A DNA stretch of 64,000 bases from the NCBI RefSeq assembly GCF_026914265.1, contig NC_069131.1, forward strand, positions 6,471,001 to 6,535,000, in the 5' to 3' direction. Positions 25,168 to 38,188 of this stretch are shown here, in pieces. The notes beneath the pieces are model-generated. The model searched no databases. It was not told the origin of the DNA and saw only the letters and a list, made by a program, of their open reading frames with translations. Source of the DNA: Mya arenaria. Its lineage: Eukaryota; Mollusca; Bivalvia; Myida; Myidae. The first letter of the stretch is position 1, and each line of letters starts with the position of its first letter. The translations under genes and the position numbers were made by a program.

Positions 25168-28100
25168 CTAAAGTGTCGTCTTGGATAAGAGGACCCCGAG
25201 CATTAGCGTGATAGATATGGCCAGACCTGCTGCGTCTGGGAATGAACAAAATCATGAATTACATGTAAGTTCCACTATGCAGTATGTCGCATATCGTGTA
25301 CAAATCTTTTTATCTGTATTCGCATCAGTGTGATAATTGTGGTCAGATCTGTATGGGAACGAACAAAAGTATGAACTAAATAATAACTATCAAAATGCAG
25401 TGTAAAGATGTCGTGTACACAAAAATATGTTTGCAATGTATTTAGGCTTAATCAAGGATGATAAGTAATGAATAAGGACGTTTCTTTTAATCAGTTTCAT
25501 TTGGAATATGTAATATCAGTTATGTTTCGTTCTTCTTGTATTGTTTATCAACTCTCGACTCATTAAAATATCAAATGCAAACAATAGCTATACGAACAAC
25601 TCCTAAAACTGGTAGTAACAGTACATGAAAAGACGAACGAAATCTAGGTCCAATAATGTAATTAACAAACCTCTTAATGTATTTAATATCAATATTTTAG
25701 ACTAGCTTTAAAAACTGTGTTTCTTGAGAAGTGTAACATGGAGGAAAACTAATCACTTATTATTAAAACACCGAATTTTAAACTTAATGACCTAAAGACA
25801 GTGATAGTATCTAATTCAGACAAATATTCGCAGAGCTTTAAGCGATAACTAACCATTGCAAATATCCTCTTCCCAAGTGAAGCCGTCCATGCAGTCACAG
25901 GTGTTAGTGGTGTTGCTACAGGCACCCTTGTCTTCTAATTTCCCTAATTGACAGTCCGCGTCGGCAGTGCAAGTATCGTTGTATCCTGAATACAAAAGGT
26001 TAATATTAAAGGCCTAGTTTAGGGAATTTTTGGCAGGACAATCACATGCTATGCATCTCCTGCTTATTGCACTGATGTCACAGTAATGGCCAATTTCCTG
26101 TTTATTTGTTTATTGGCTCAGGGCCTTTTAGGGTCCATTTCTATAATAAAACCTCCAAAACGGCACTACAGGATACTCTGATCGGAGATCTGATAAGACA
26201 ATTAGATTAAGATCAATACGAAGAGGTTGTGTACAATACACGGTGTTGTTAACCAGGTTTTCAACGAAATTTGACGAAATTTGGTGTGTAAGTTGCTTAT
26301 GTGAAGAGCTAGCTTGGGATTGCTTTTGAGTGGGGAGGGGCTAAGGTCAAGGTCACTATTACTTAAAATAGAAAAATGGTCAAGGTCACTGTTACTTAAA
26401 ATAGAAAAATGGTTTCTGCCCACTAACTTTAGTTAGCATTGACAGATATTAACGAAACTTGGTGTGTAGGTAGCTTATGTGAAGAGCTAGCTTGGGATTG
26501 CTTTTGAGGGGGGTGGGGCTAAGGTCAACGTCGCCTGTTACTAAAAATAGAAAAATGGTTTCCGCCCAATAACTTTAGTTAGGATTGATAGATATTGACG
26601 AAAGTTAGTGTGTAGGTAGCTTATGTAAAGAGCTAGCTTGGGATTGCTTTTGAGGGGGGTGGGTCTAAGGTCAACGTCGCCTGTTACTAAAAATAGAAAA
26701 ATGGTTTCCGCCCAATAACTTTAGTTAGGATTGATAGATATTGACGAAAGTTGGTGTGTAGGTAGCTTATGTGAAGAGCTAGCTTGGGATTGCTATTGAG
26801 GGGGAGGGGCTAAGGTCAAGGTCACTGTTACTTAAAATAGAAAAATGGTTTTTGCCCAATAACTTTAGTTAGCATTGACCGATATTGCTGAAACTTGGTG
26901 TGTAAGTTGCTTATGTGAAGAGTTGCTTGGATTGCTTTTGAGTTGGGAGGGGCTAAGGTCAAGGTCACTATTACTTAAAATAGAAAAATGGTTTCTGCCC
27001 AATAACTTTAGTTAGCATTGACAGATATTGATGAAACTTGGTGTGTAGGTAGATTATGTACAGAGCTAGCTTGGGATTGCTCTTGAGGGTGGTGGGGCTA
27101 AGATCAAGGTCGCCTGTTACTTAACATAGAAAAATGGTTTCTGCCCAATAACATAAGTTAGCATTGATATATATATTGAGGAAACTTAGTGTGTAGGTAG
27201 CTTATGTGAAGAGCTAGCTTGGAATTGCTTTTGAGTTGGAAGGGGCTAAGGTCAAGGTCACTATTACTAAAAATAGAAAAATGGTTTCCGCCCAATAACT
27301 TTAGTTAGGATTGACAGATATTGATGAAACTTGGTGTGTAGGTAGCTTATTGGAAGAGCTAGCTTGGGATTGCTTTTGAGTGGGGAGGGGCTACGGTCAA
27401 TGTCACTGTTACATGAAATAAAAAAATATGTTTTTTTGCCAAATAACTTTTGATAGCATTGATAGATATTAATTAAACTTGGTGTGTGGGTAGCTTATGT
27501 AAAGAGCTAGCTTGGGATTGCTTTTGAGGGGGGTGGGGCTAAGGTCAAGGTCACTGTTACTAAAAATTTAAAAATGGTGTCCGCCCAATAACTTTAGTTA
27601 GCATTGATAGATATTGATAAAACTTGGTGTGTATGTAGCTTATGTACAGAGCTAGCTTGGGATTGCTTTTGAGGTGGGTGGAGCTAAAGTCAAGGTCACT
27701 GTTGCTAAAAGTAGAAAAATGGTTTCTGCCCAATAACTTTAGTTAGGATTGGTAGATATTGACGAAATTTTGTGTGTAGGTACTAGTAGCTTATGTGAAG
27801 AGCAAGCTTGGAATTTCTTTTGAGGGGTGTGTGGTCAAGGTCACTGTTACTAAAAATAGACAAATGGTTTCTGCCCAATAACTTAAGTTAGCATTGATAG
27901 ATATTGATGAAACTTAGAGCGAAGGTAGCTTATGTGAAGAGCTAGCTTGGGAAGTGGGGTCAAGGTCACTGTTCCTAAAAATAGAAAAATGTTTTTCTGC
28001 CCAACAACTTAGTTAGAATATAGCTTATATGAAGCTGCAGATTGAACTTGCTCATACAACAAATTAATTGGCTATAATTTCTGATTGCCCATAACACAAA

Positions 28101-31100
28101 CCTGGTTTCGTCGCATTGCGGCGCTTCTAGTTTTTTATTTGTTTTTAGTATTGGGGGTGGTCACATATAGAAGGATTAAACTGAGCCTTTAGGGTAAGAC
28201 AACATAACATAATATAGCGGTATAAGAAAAAATCTATATGTGGTCATGTAAAGTTAAGATATACAGTAAAGAGAAATTAGGACGTAAGTGGTCCGATTAT
28301 GTCTTCACGACACATGTTATGCATTCATATGAATTTTAAATCAAATAAACAAAACTTTTAAATATAATGTACAATCATGTATTGAACATATAAAGTATTG
28401 AATAATAATCATTAAAATCCTGCCATTACTTAGCAATCACTGACCATTGGCTTTGTACATTTTTCCTTCTAAGAAGTGGCCGAAAACCAAGTATAGCAAA
28501 ACAATCAAGCAAGTACTGACTTAACTAAGCAACCGCTGACCATTGGCTTTGTACATTTTTCCTTCTAAGAAGTGGCCGAAACCCAAGTATAGTAAAACAA
28601 TCAAGCAAGTACTGACTTAACTAAGCAACCGCTGACCATTGGCTGTGTACATTTCTAATTCCTAGGTGTACCCGAAAAGACAAGACAAGAATAGTGTAAC
28701 AATCAGGCAAATACCGAAATAGCTAGGCAATAACTGACCATTGGCATTGTACATTTCTAATTTCTATAAGTGTCCTGAATAAATCATTATTAAGATAAGA
28801 TTACATATAAAGAATGGATAAGATAAGATCAGTCTTTATATTTTCCTTTAATCAATAGGATGCATTCAAATGCATTCGATCTCAATTAAACAAAACAGTG
28901 GCCGGGCAGAGGTTTGGACGGTTACCTATAGGCAAGGATTGACCTAATCATGGCAGCAACCATGCCTTTGTACTCTACTGTTTCTGAAAATAACAGCAAC
29001 ATCTAGTAGTATTTAAATTACATGATAAATATAATACCTCCTTAGCAATACTTTCCAAAGATTTTATCTGTCAAGCTTGATTAATTATAACATTTTTACC
29101 AACAACACAACAATATTCCATGCTATAATTTCCTTGTATACAATGCTACTCACAATTTTCCTATTTAGATGTATACGACTATCGTTTAAGTTATACTCTT
29201 GAAAGAACTATCCAATTTACAGTGGTATGTCCACTAGCGGAACCGTGCGCGTGTGGATTGGCCGTACACCCGGGAAACTAGTTGATGTTATCACTGTTTT
29301 CAGTGCTCTAATCCACCATAATTTATGTAATTGTATGCATGCATATGATAAGGAACAGCTTTTGTAAAAAGACAAGAACAGAATAATAATCCTTGAAATC
29401 TTAACATTATTGAGCAACCGCTGATCATTGCCTTTGAACATTTCCTCTTCACAGGAGTGGCCGAAAAACAAATATAGTGTCGCAATCCTTCAAATATTGA
29501 CTTAAGTAAGCAACCACTAACCATTGGCATTGCACATTTCCGCTTCCCAGGTGTACCCGAAAAGACAGGTATAGTGTAACATTCAGGCAAAAACCGAAAT
29601 AGCTAGGCAATAACTAACCATTGGTATTGCACATTTCTAATTCCTATGAGTAACTTATAAGACAAATATAGTGTTACAATCAGGCAAAAATCGAAAGAGC
29701 TAAGCAATGTCTGGCCATTGGCATTGCACATTTCTAATTCTCTTGAGTAACTTATAAGACAAATATAGTGCAACAATCAGGCAAAAATCAAAAGAGCTAA
29801 GCAATGCCTGGCCATTGGCATTGCACATTTCTAATTCCTATGAGTAACTTATAAGACAAATATAGTGTTACAATCAGGCAAAAATCGAAAGAGCTAAGCA
29901 ATGTCTGGCCATTGGCATTGCACATTTCTAATTCCTATGAGTAACTTATAAGACAAATATAGTGTTACAATCAGGCAAATATCAAAAGAGCTAAGCAATG
30001 CCTGGCCATTGGCATTGCACATTTCTAATTCCTATGAGTAACTTATAAGACAAATATAGTGTTACAATCAGGCAAAAATCGAAATAGCTAAGCAATGTCT
30101 GGCCATTGGCTTTGCACATTTCTAATTCCTATGAGTAACTTATAAGACAAATATAGTGTTACAATCAGGCAAAAATCGAAAGAGCTAAGCAATGTCTGGC
30201 CATTGGCATTGCACATTTCTAATTCCTATGAGTAACTTATAAGACAAATATAGTGTTACAATCAGGCAAAAATCAAAAGAGCTAAGCAATGTCTGGCCAT
30301 TGGTATTGCACATTTCTAATTCCTATGAGTAACTTATAAGACAAATATAGTGTTACAATCAGGCAAAAATCGAAATAGCTAAGCAATGTCTGGCCATTGG
30401 CTTTGCACATTTCTAATTCCTATGAGTAACTTATAAGACAAATATAGTGTTACAATCAGGCAAAAATCGAAATAGCTAAGCAATGCCTGGCCATTGGCAT
30501 TGCACATTTCTAATTCCTATGAGTAACTTATAAGACAAATATAGTGTTACAATCAGGCAAAAATCAAAAGAGCTAAGCAATGTCTGGCCATTGGTATTGC
30601 ACATTTCTAATTCCTATGAGTAACTTATAAGACAAATATAGTGTTACAATCAGGCAAAAATCAAAAGAGCTAAGCAATGTCTGGCCATTGGTATTGCACA
30701 TTTCTAATTCCTATGAGTAACTTATAAGACAAATATAGTGTTACAATCAGGCAAAAATCGAAATAGCTAAGCAATGTCTGGCCATTGGCATTGCACATTT
30801 CTAATTCCTATGAGTAACTTATAAGACAAATATAGTGTTACAATCAGGCAAAAATCGAAAGAGCTAAGCAATGTCTGGCCATTGGCATTGCACATTTCTA
30901 ATTCCTATGAGTAACTTATAAGACAAATATAGTGCAACAATCAGGCAAAAATCAAAAGAGCTAAGCAATGCCTTGCCATTGGCATTGCACATTTCTAATT
31001 CCTATGAGTAACTAATAAGATAAGTACATTGAATAGAGTAATGTAACCTATCAAGCAAGTACTGACATAGCTATACTTAGCAACCACTGACCTTTTGCTT

Positions 31101-34100
31101 TGCACATGTCCGTCTTCCATGAGTAGCCGTCCATGCAGTCACACATCGAATTTTTACATGTGGCATTTGCTCCTACATTTCCTAATTGACAGTCTTGGTT
31201 GGTTTGACAAGCATCTGAGTATCCTGAATAATAATTATTAAGATAAGATGACATATAAAGAATGGATAAGATAAGATCATGCTATATTATTTTCCTAAAT
31301 CAGTACAGTATCAAACTTGATTATGAGACGTGAAAAATAAGCCACATTGAGTGAACTTGACATGTATTCCAAGTCAAAAGCATTTACTGAGTACGAGGTG
31401 AAAAATCACATATTATTTTTTCACGACAGGCATAAATGGCGTCCAACAAACGCCTTAAGTGTAGAAATAAACAAACAATACACCAATACGAATGCGTATG
31501 TAATAACTGAAATATATATATATAGTCTAAAAAACTCAATCAACATAAAGAATTGGTTGATAGTAACAACACTATAGTATTACTTGTTTTGTTTTAATAT
31601 GTGGAGGTGGACTTGGGGAAAGAGACGAAAATATGCGGAATCTTCGGCTTAAATTTTGCAAGCAAAAATCTGTGAATGGAAGCAGGTGAAGGCTAAAGAT
31701 ATGCCACGAGACCTCTTGTCGTATTGCCATTCGATGAGTATGTTTATAAGCCACCTTAATGAATTAATATACAACTGATGAGGGAATACAATAATAATGA
31801 AAATATCAAGGAATGAACGAATGGATGGAGCCGAATCAAATCATTAAATTATGGATCATTCAATCCAACGATGTGTGAATGAAGAGTGGAACAATGAATG
31901 AATCAATCCATACATTAATAAATCAATGCAATAAGTAATGTAGTAAAATGATGTAGATTCTTTACTCATTCAATGTTTACATCGTCAACATGTGTATTAA
32001 CGGAAAAAAAGAAAGCGTACATGTAAAGTTATACCAGTTAATAACCACAAATAAGAAATGCACGTTGCTGATTTTTACCATAGACTTGTAGTTAGGAACC
32101 TATCTTTCGTACAGCATACTCAAAACAAATTATTTAGTTATGCTCATGTCAATTTAAAACGTTTATTAATGATACCTTTAGCCGCGCATTCACCGTTCCT
32201 CAGCATATCTTCTGTGCAGTTAGCACCGAATGCTGAAATTTTGAAAGAAAGGGAATTTGATATGCGGAACTGCAAATGCTTTACAATCGGATTCTTTCAC
32301 GTTGACAGTCGGTTATGAACCCCCGGTGGAGCGTGTTCGTTATAGAGAAAAGGTTTATGTGATCGGAACAAAAGATGAATTCACAATCTTGAAAGATTTG
32401 TAGAATTGATTTAGGTATGCATTTCAGAAAAGTACTTTTGCCTACTTCTGACTCACAATGTATACTTAACTCGAAATACGAATTATTTCTCCAACGGACA
32501 CAATTTTGCAGTTCATTATATAGACGATAACTGTTTGTTTCAGTGTTAAATAGAAAATTGAATATGTTTCACCGAGTGAGCACCAAAAGCTATATTTCAT
32601 GATTGATGTTCATGAGGTGAAATTTATGGCGGTCTTACACTGAAACAAACTGTTTCTTTTTATCATATTACTAAAAAGAGTATGAAATAACAGTAAATTG
32701 TAGATTATCGGAAAATCGCAACAAAAATGCGGAAACAACGTAATTAACATGATGCGGCCTGTCAGTCAAACCAGCTGGTCGATACACGACTGACCAATCA
32801 GCGTCCAGATAAGGAGGGGCTTATCAGTTGCCGTTGCCATCCGTCATAACCTCCGACAATCTGCACATATCAACAGTACATGTAGTGAAATTATGCTGTT
32901 TTCTATATGTTTAACACAAATTATGTTTCTCATAACTAACAGCTAGTAAAGACAGTAAAGGAAATCCGAAATACTGACATTTCCCTAATATTGCTCAAAT
33001 TATGCATTTTTTTTGCATTTGTTTGACAACAAAATACTTTTAAGTAGACTATTTCAACCGTCAAAATGTCTTAATATAACCGCGCATAATATACGTATAT
33101 CTTCCGCTAGTCTTAAAACAAGAAAAATCATTATGAGTATTAGTGTATAATATTGACGATATCTTGCGATTTATTTTTAAATTTGTCTCCTTCTTGTGCG
33201 TAAAGTTTTAAATCCGAACCATATACATTTGCTTTTAAGTTTGTTTGGACATATAAGTGAATAAGACAGCTCAGTTGATTTGTAATGGAGAAAGGAAGAA
33301 AAACAGCGAAATCCATTGAATTTCGACAATGGACCTTAGCAATTAAACGTCCCTTTTTGTTGACTTTCGTAAAGGAAATTAATACATATGTTTTGTTTCC
33401 CTAAATTTAAGTTTTGAAATAGAGATTGTTGTTCTACTGTAACGAAAGTCCGATGTTATTTAGAAATAAGTTATTTTAAAGTTTAGACATTATTTCTACC
33501 TGAATCATACAATGCATACAATAAATAATAACGAACTAATTTAATGTTATACTTTCTTTTACTGCTATGTTTTACTATACTCCATGCATTCGTTATCTGA
33601 TTGTCAAGTATAACTTTTGTATTATCATCGTCCGGCCTGGGTATTTTTCGGAGAGCCCTTACTAAGAGGACAAGTGACACTGTGGCGTAGCCTTATCGCT
33701 ATTCAAATGGATAATGAGTTATTATTTTGCATCGAATTTATTAAACGAGTACATTTTACAACGAAAAAACCGAGGTTCTCTTTAACTTTTTTTATATGAG
33801 GAGTTTAATAAATTTGATAAAAAATAAACACGAATTTGAGATTATATTTATGACATAATTCACTTACGGTCTAAATCTAGGTCAAAGTTCCTTCAATACA
33901 CATTATCGTGTCCTAGTGTGAAGAATTTGCATTGTGTGTTATTAGGATGCTTCAGCCACAGGAAAGAAAATAGGCCGACATAAAAACACTTCTTATTTTT
34001 AATAAAAAAACCGTAAATCATGTCTCTATCATAACCGATTTTCAAAGGTTTCACTTGAAAACAACAATACTACACATTTCAATACCTTTTAATCAAGCAA

Positions 34101-37100
34101 ATAAATAATAAGAGCAATGCCATAAATGCGTGACGTCATCAGTTATAACCCGAGTCTGGCGTAAGAAGTTTTGAAAGACCGCTAGTCAGCTTCACAGTTG
34201 CTTTCAATAGTGCGAATTCGTCTCCAGCTGACGGATTACCGCATGGAGTTTTGTCATTTTGATGGATGTGCATATGAATAAGTAAGTACACCTAGACTGA
34301 GCATTTTGCATTGAAGTAGACCGGGTATTTTCACTGGATTGTAGGATGTTGAATATATATGTTCTTATGTTGATTTGAATTTATGAGGCTATAGTTGTTT
34401 ATAGATACGATGTTCTTTTGTCCTGATATTTGCATAATCTGGTCCACATGAACATTGTTGTCATTCAATCTCTGGACGAGGCATTTCCTGATGATGTGAT
34501 TTGAGAGTGGTTTGTTTGGATTTAGCTCTACCATCTTCACCATGCGTCATCGTGGAACTGAGTTTGTTGACACCGATAGGATTTCTTTTGAAACATCAAG
34601 ATCAGTTTGTTTTTGTTTATTTGACTGTGCGTATTGATGCATTTTTTGTGCCGTAAGTGATTTTTTTATAAATCTCTTTAATCCCTCCGAAACATTTATT
34701 AAACGTCCCTTATCATTTTAAACACTTACCGCCTTCGACAGAAGCGTAGGACATCGCAACCATCACCACAACCGCCAGTAGCCAGTACTTGGGCTCCTGT
34801 AACATGTGTCATAATCTGCATCAATGATAATATACGGTATTGGTTTCATAATCACACGTTTCTGGAGTTTCTTCCCCTGTCATTAAGACTACAAAATGTA
34901 TTTGTAATATGATAACCATGGGAACCTGACAATATCACAATGGGTTTCATCTTGACTATTAATGTACCACATTGAAGTAGAATTATAAAATATTATTGTG
35001 GTTACATCCGGTTGTTTTTTTCTTCGTCATAATATCACTGTCAAAACACTAATTTTAAACATAAATCAAAAACGGATACCTAAAAATTCTCAATACAACC
35101 AGGTATTTATGCTATACTGACAAAGGTGAAAGCAGAACATGTGATTCTTGTATTATTCTTTAGTGTATTATTTTATATTTACATTATTATATAAGTGTAT
35201 ATTTATATAATGAAATCGTTTGAAAAAGCTTGTAATAAATATAAGTAATGTCGACATTTTTCTCAGCCTTTTGTTGTCAATTGTTAAAGTGACACTCTTA
35301 TTCAAAATCAATACATGCACAAGTATAACAAACACCAATTTTGACTATTAAACCTTTAACTACTTAATAAATAATACATTTATGGAAGATATTAATTACA
35401 GATAATAAGGTTGTAACCATGTATTTAATAGCAGAAAGCGCAAAAATATTAAATGATTGGTGAATGCTAAAATATTCACTGTGGTCTACTATAGTTTTAT
35501 AAGGTAGAAACCGTTTTTTATGCTCTTTTTTCAAATTAAACTCGGCATCCTTCATAAGAACCATTGTTTTCGACATTTATTCATCCTTTTTGGAATATTA
35601 AAAAATATTATTAATTGTGGTAATTCTAATTTGGGAGTAAGAGTGCATCTTTAATACTGTTACAGTAATTTGTAAAACACCTTTATGCGAAAAGAGTCAA
35701 TTTTTTGTTGCATTGTCAATTGTAATAATTTCGTACAAATTACACCCGTGAATAAGGAAAACAATTAACATTACAACTTGCATGTATTAAGAAAGTAAAG
35801 TCCTAGGGAAGCACAAACTAGACAGAATAGAAAATTGTTTACATGTAAGGCCACACCAAATTGATATTTCGTTCCTCGGATTTACCGCTCCTATTTTTTT
35901 GAAAATGTAAAAAAAATATTTTTATTTTTTTGTGCGCCCGCACTTCCATTTTGATCGCCAAACATTTTTTTTCAGGTAATAATTTATTAAAAGGCTAAAA
36001 ATAATCAAGTATAATTTTTCTAAGCTAGTTTTCGTGTTTTTTTTTAAAGTGAAGTTACCGATGCGTAGTGTTTTTATATTGTATCTCGATCGGTTTAGCA
36101 TTAGTTTCAATAAATTCAATCAAAATGGCGGCTTCCGGTATAAACAATGTGGCTCGAAGTTTGGAAATTAAATCTTATTTTTGACAATAAATATGTTTTG
36201 AGCATGCTTGAAGTCATTGTTGATCGTCTCATTCACTAAACGATCATTATTTAAAGCAATCATTATGCAATAAAGCATGTGTATCTGAGACTGGTAGCGA
36301 TTATATTGCGTAATTAGTGACTCGTTTTGAATGGAAATCGGAATGATCAACTTAGTACTATTTTATTCATACTATTTTATTCAAGTCATGTGAGCGATTA
36401 TATTGCGTAATTAGTGACTCGTTTTGAATGGAAATCGGAATGATCAACTTAGTACTATTTTATTCAAGTCCTAATACAAGGGACCAAAATTTTACCTCGT
36501 TACGACGATGCTAAAGATGACAGGTCATCTTAACTGGAACATGAGTCATTGTTTGGTCGAAATTGATGTATCAAGCTCATTTTTTATCAAATTCTGACAA
36601 AACAACAGTTTTGAACAAATATCTTCTCACAAATAGCGATATAAACACTGGTTTGGATATACCTCAAAGTAAGTAAGCCTAAGTTTATCACCTTATATTT
36701 TGTTTTTATTTGCAGCATAATCCGGGATTGTAATGCACTTGTCAATTGTAACCACTGCCCTGCCCACCCCTTGCCCTTGTTCCAGGGGTATACCGGGGAC
36801 AGCAGAGGCAATGGGCTGTATTTTTACCTTTCAGGTGGCTCCGCAGTGCCTAGTGAATGTGATTTTGTCTTCATATTGAAAATAGTCGGGAATGGGCCTC
36901 ACATAGGTATTCGGGGTTGCGGGGCCATTCGGCAGGGATTTTACCATTAGTGTGTCCCTGCAGGTCGGGTATTTTACCCGCGTTTTGAGAGACCGGAAGT
37001 CAAAGTCCCCGCTATTCCGGACTGGGGGGGGGGGGGGGGGGGGGGCGGGGGCATATACAAATGGCTGGTGCATAAAAACATCTAAATAACCAAAAAAAGT

Positions 37101-38124
37101 ACAAAAAGTACTCTGAAAAATACCCTTGTTCTTTTTGTTTTAATAAGCACATGTCATTGCGTTTCCTGTGATAATAAAATCAAAATTTAGTCTATGTTAT
37201 ATGGAGTCTGATGTTTGATGATGCCTGTGTAAGTGATCATTTTTTACAAATCCATAATCAATCCTAAGTTATGTCTAAATACAGTTGCATATGGTGTTAA
37301 ACTGATTCAGGTAGATTTATATAAGTTGTTTCAAACTTTTTACTAAAAGCAGGGTTATTTATTATTATGAATGATCGTCATATTAAAGTACGTTTTAATT
37401 ATATAAGAAATTAGATTTATCCATATAATGTTTGTACTGAACACGGATGAATAAATAGTATGTTTTCCGACATTTTCCCAATGTCCATAAGAGGTTCAGT
37501 TCAAAATGGCATTAAAATGGGTTTAAGGGCAATTATTTTGAACAATCTTTCTTATTTATATTGAATATAAGGAAAAATATATTTTTCGCTCTTCGCTCGC
37601 TTCGGTTTTTATAAAAAACTGACAATTTTTTTTTTTTATTTTTTTTCGCTCGCTCGCTCCAATTTTTTTTGGCAAAAATCCGAGGAACTAAACATTAATT
37701 TGGTGTGCCCTAAGCTGTATTTTGTATTTTGGTATTTAATTTCTGTTTCTGTATCTCTATCTCTTTTCTTAAATTTAAAATCAAAACGATAAGTTGCAAT
37801 AATCTGAAATATGTATTTCAAGCATGCACTTTCTACCTTAGATTTAGCTATGCGTGTTAAGCCACCAATTCCTTCAGAGACACATGTAATAATAGTAATA
37901 ATAATAATAATCATCATCATCATGATAATAAAAATAACAATATAGTGAAAACTACATGGACATGTCCATTGGCCCAACGAATGCCACCAAACACAGCTTA
38001 TAGGTTAGGTTATATTTTCTAAATCGCTGAAAAATACACATACAAAAACAAATGAGTCCTAACTCCATATACTTGTATATAGTTTTTAATAAATGTTGAA
38101 CAAAGTAAACGCTGCACTCACCAT
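25168..38124 (-). CDS. gene A: small secreted/anchored Cys-rich protein with two EGF/EB-like modules
   Basis: Coding exons in gene order: 38124-38122 (ATG only), 34796-34730, 32232-32176, 31223-31092, 25985-25854, 25226-25168. Junctions are GT-AG, phases agree, and 450 nt gives 149 residues plus TAG. Exon 2 is a signal peptide (KYWLLAVVVMVAMSYASVEG). Exon 3 is a 19-residue piece with two Cys. Exons 4 and 5 each encode one module, C-x5-C-x10-C-x4/6-C-x-C-x10-C, with Y-x-D-x-C at the front and DG(Y/F)(S/T)W between Cys 5 and 6; this resembles EGF-like or EB modules. N-glycosylation sequons occur (NDT, NAT, NTT). The last exon gives LAISITLMLGVLLSKTTL, a hydrophobic C-terminus fitting a GPI signal or short anchor. 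Function is unknown; an extracellular, cell-surface or mantle/haemocyte role is only a guess. Confidence 0.8.
26260..28030. repeat. tandem array, about 147-bp unit, about 12 copies
   Basis: Units are recognised by GTGTGTAGGTAGCTTATGTG, AGAGCTAGCTTGGGATTGCT and CCCAATAACTTTAGTTAG, spaced 142-148 bp from 26,275 to 27,990. The array lies in the gene A intron between the exon at 31,092 and that at 25,985 on the 3' side. Copies diverge by up to roughly 15 percent by eye. It ends beside a Helitron-like 3' terminus at 28,105-28,132. Confidence 0.9.
28105..28132 (+). mobile_element. Helitron-like 3' terminus
   Basis: The hairpin CGTCGC-ATT-GCGGCG is followed by CTT, CTAG and T. A short GC-rich hairpin just before CTRR and a host T is the hallmark of Helitron/Helentron 3' ends. 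The 147-bp array immediately upstream would then be its core, as in bivalve 'pearl'-type elements. The 5' TC terminus was not identified. Confidence 0.45.
28430..31075. repeat. 97-bp satellite derived from a gene A exon/splice-donor junction
   Basis: Four older units lie at 28,430-28,790 and about 17 more regular units at 29,400-31,075, spaced 96-98 bp. Read on the minus strand, each unit contains a decayed version of the module exon's 3' edge plus donor and intron start: TACTCATAGGAATTAGAAAT then GTGCAATGCCAATG. The true exon 31,223-31,092 has TACTCATGGAAGACGGACAT then GTGCAAAGCAAAAG. Older units keep the donor GTCAG; the amplified units have GCCAG. The interval 28,790-29,390 is unrelated intron sequence. 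Confidence 0.9.
31092..31223 (-). other. gene A exon 4: single EGF/EB-like module
   Basis: This symmetric phase 1-1 exon encodes GYSDAC...GYSWKTDMC...G, six Cys. It directly abuts the 97-bp satellite and is the least decayed copy of the sequence from which the satellite units derive. Confidence 0.9.
32529..32654. mobile_element. 126-bp TIR element (family T4), copy 2
   Basis: Perfect 18-bp inverted ends: AACTGTTTGTTTCAGTGT on the left, ACACTGAAACAAACTGTT on the right. Located in a gene A intron. Confidence 0.75.
32660..34729. other. gene A intron between exons 3 and 2; no feature seen
   Basis: AT-rich sequence with only accidental short frames. It includes a CRE-like TGACGTCA at about 34,132, but nothing places a promoter here. 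Confidence 0.4.
35284..35654. mobile_element. TTAA-flanked MITE (family T2), copy 1
   Basis: Inverted ends TTAAAGTGACACTCTTATTC and TTAAAGATGCACTCTTACTC (read inward), bounded by TTAA. The second copy at 60,219-60,591 is colinear along its length. It lies in the first intron of gene A. Confidence 0.8.
35846..37712. mobile_element. 1.87-kb TIR element with a nested GC-rich element
   Basis: Inverted ends of about 40 bp: GGCCACACCAAATTGATATT on the left and GGGCACACCAAATTAATGTT on the right (read inward), both continuing to GTTCCTCGGATTT. The inside has no transposase frame. It holds a 97-bp-offset direct duplication (36,297-36,390 and 36,394-36,469) and a nested foldback element at 36,718-37,075. 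Confidence 0.75.
36718..37075. mobile_element. GC-rich foldback element (family G), copy 1, with a poly-G run
   Basis: Shares GTCAAAGTCCCCGCTATTCC, the ACCTTTCAGGTGGCTCC-type block and TGCAC...CAATTGTAACCAC ends with copies at 56,570-56,888 and 62,662-63,672. It carries an unbroken G run of over 20 at about 37,024-37,046. Confidence 0.7.
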
Positions 38125-38155
38125 TTTCCTAATCACTTCCGTTTATCAGATTTTG

Positions 38156-38188
38156 TTTGCATCCAATCTCCTCGAACGACCCGAACGA
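38156..38188 (-). promoter_or_regulatory. conserved 33-bp block upstream of the gene A ATG exon
   Basis: Identical to 54,135-54,167 upstream of gene B except one base, while surrounding sequence has diverged. On the minus strand it contains GATTGGATGC (inverted CCAAT context) and TTCGAGGAG. A TATAAAA lies about 50 bp further upstream (38,238-38,244) in gene A only. It may be core promoter or 5' UTR. Confidence 0.6.

Noticed and set aside
29400-31075. CRISPR-like regular array
   Set aside because: Units are contiguous 97-bp copies without unique spacers, in animal DNA; it is a satellite. The same applies to 46,510-47,545.
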